A stretch of 8,016 nucleotides of DNA from Gammaproteobacteria bacterium (GTDB lineage: Bacteria > Pseudomonadota > Gammaproteobacteria > GCA-001735895). The stretch covers positions 1 to 8,016 of the forward strand of contig WGBK01000336.1 of assembly GCA_015494335.1 (NCBI GenBank), given 5' to 3'. The translations under genes were made by a program, and so were the position numbers. Below the pieces are notes generated by a model. It saw only the letters and a list, made by a program, of their open reading frames with translations, did not search any database and was not told the origin of the DNA. Positions 6,709-8,016 of this stretch are shown here, piece by piece; the first letter of the stretch is position 1, and each line of letters starts with the position of its first letter.

Positions 6709-8016
6709 TCAGGCAGCGCTGATCTCGATGCTCTGGAACTCGTAGGCGTCGGCGCCCTCGGCCCGTTCCTTCCAGGGGTCGATCTGGGCGAACTTCTGGC
6801 CGAACTTGAAGCGCTCGTAGAGGGCCTTGCGCTGTTCCTCGTCCTCGACGATGGCCTGCTTGATGTAGTCGAAGCCGACGCGCTCGACCCAGGGCGCGGT
6901 GCGCTCGAGGTAATGGGCTTCCTCGCGGTATTTCTGGGTGAAGGCGCCGCAGTACTCGAGTACCTCTTCCTCGGTCTCGACCTTGCACAGCAGGTCGGTG
7001 ACGCGCACCTTGATGCCACCGTTGCCGCCGATGTGCAGTTCGTAGCCGGAGTCGACGCAGACCACGCCGAAATCCTTGATCGTGGCTTCGGCGCAGTTGC
7101 GCGGGCAGCCGGAGACGGCGAGCTTGAACTTGTGCGGCATCCAGGAGCCCCAGGTCAGTTCCTCGAGCTTGACGCCGAGGCCGGTGGAGTTCTGGGTGCC
7201 GAAACGGCACCAGGTCTTGCCGGCGCAGGTCTTGACCGTGCGCATGGCCTTGCCGTAGGCGTGACCGGAAACGAATCCGGCCTCCGACAGATCCTTCCAC
7301 ATGGCCGGCAGGTCTTCCTTCCTGACGCCGAACAGGTCGATACGCTGGCCGCCGGTGACCTTCATCTCCGGCACATCGAATTTCTCGGCCACATCGGCGA
7401 TGGCACGCAGATCGGAGGGCGTGCACAGGCCGCCGAACATGCGCGGCACGACGGAGTAGGTGCCATCCTTCTGGATGTTGCCGTGGGCGCGCTCGTTGAT
7501 GAAGCGCGATTGCGGGTCGTCGCGGTATTCCGCCGGCCAGTGGGCCAGCAGGTAGTAGTTGAGGGCGGGACGGCAGGCGGCGCAGCCGTCGGGGTTTTTC
7601 CACTCGAAGAACTCGCGTACAGCGTCCATGGTCTTGAGTTCGCGATCGCGGATACCGGCGATCACTTCGTCGTGACTGTACTCGGTGCAGCCGCAAACGG
7701 GCTTCTTGTTCGGTGTCGCCTCGTAGCCTTCGCCGACGGTGCTGGCGAGAATGGATTCGACCAGTCCGGTGCAGGAGCCGCAGGAACTGGCCGCCTTGGT
7801 ATGGGCCTTGACCTCGTCCAGCGTGAACAGACCCTTCTTGACGATGGCGTCGACGATCTCGCCCTTGCACACGCCGTTGCAGCCGCAGATCTCGGCATCG
7901 TCGGGCAGGGCGGCAACGCGGGTGGCATCGCCGTGACCGGCGTCGCCGAGGTCATGCTGGCCGAACAGGATGGTGCTGCGCATGGCGGAGATGTCGGTGC
8001 CGTCGCGCAGCATCTG
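6709..8016 (-). CDS. nirB: Nitrite reductase [NAD(P)H] large subunit NirB, C-terminal half
   Basis: The frame is open through the right edge; 435 codons plus the TGA stop are visible of a family that is usually about 800-850 residues. The missing N-terminal half would carry the FAD and NAD(P)H domains. Numbering from the Met at 8013, residues 43-81 contain a BFD-type [2Fe-2S] motif (CGCNGVC, then CGSC), and 107-147 a second BFD-like unit (CGC, then CAAC). The siroheme/[4Fe-4S] signature is complete: C263 and C269 in TCAGKTWCRFG, and C303 and C307 in SGCPRNCAEA. It reduces nitrite to ammonium in the cytoplasm with NirD and needs siroheme. As the most upstream gene visible it probably lies near the operon start, but its promoter is outside the window. 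The family call is very secure. Confidence 0.97.
   Translation of the reverse strand, partial: QMLRDGTDISAMRSTILFGQHDLGDAGHGDATRVAALPDDAEICGCNGVCKGEIVDAIVKKGLFTLDEVKAHTKAASSCGSCTGLVESILASTVGEGYEATPNKKPVCGCTEYSHDEVIAGIRDRELKTMDAVREFFEWKNPDGCAACRPALNYYLLAHWPAEYRDDPQSRFINERAHGNIQKDGTYSVVPRMFGGLCTPSDLRAIADVAEKFDVPEMKVTGGQRIDLFGVRKEDLPAMWKDLSEAGFVSGHAYGKAMRTVKTCAGKTWCRFGTQNSTGLGVKLEELTWGSWMPHKFKLAVSGCPRNCAEATIKDFGVVCVDSGYELHIGGNGGIKVRVTDLLCKVETEEEVLEYCGAFTQKYREEAHYLERTAPWVERVGFDYIKQAIVEDEEQRKALYERFKFGQKFAQIDPWKERAEGADAYEFQSIEISAA

Noticed and set aside
6709..8016. NirB lacking its FAD/NAD(P)H domains as a possible truncated or split gene
   Set aside because: The frame is still open at base 8016, so the absence is explained by the window edge.

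Overview
The window is a high-GC bacterial segment in which every convincing gene lies on the minus strand, so transcription runs from high to low coordinates. It is most of a nitrate/nitrite assimilation operon. Gene content and protein style suggest a proteobacterium, most likely a gammaproteobacterium; this is an inference from family resemblance only.

Layout in transcription order: (1) 8016-6709, the C-terminal half of NirB, the large siroheme subunit of NAD(P)H nitrite reductase, cut by the right edge; (2) a 72-bp gap with a strong 10-bp hairpin; (3) 6636-6325, NirD, the Rieske-type small subunit; (4) a 247-bp gap (6078-6324) dominated by a folded element: a 22-bp long-range inverted repeat enclosing three perfect 9-bp hairpins; (5) 6077-3873, a complete Nas/Nap-type molybdopterin nitrate reductase catalytic subunit without a Tat signal; (6) 3852-1957, a DmsB-DmsC fusion, with sixteen cluster cysteines (four [4Fe-4S]) followed by about eight membrane helices; (7) a 100-bp gap with a 9-bp hairpin; (8) 1856-1, a second Nas-type nitrate reductase (NasA), open through the left edge. 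The nasA reading frame has no stop within the window.

Together the genes would reduce nitrate to nitrite (two different molybdoenzymes) and nitrite to ammonium (NirBD) in the cytoplasm. The unusual part is the middle module. A Nas-like catalytic subunit is paired with a polytopic iron-sulfur/membrane-anchor fusion, which implies electrons from the quinol pool rather than from soluble NAD(P)H or ferredoxin. It sits directly beside a second Nas-type reductase. The other point of interest is the structured intercistronic element between nirD and the nitrate reductase module, which could be a regulatory RNA, an mRNA-processing element or a small mobile/REP-like repeat. No tRNA, rRNA, CRISPR array, insertion sequence or autonomous mobile gene was seen.
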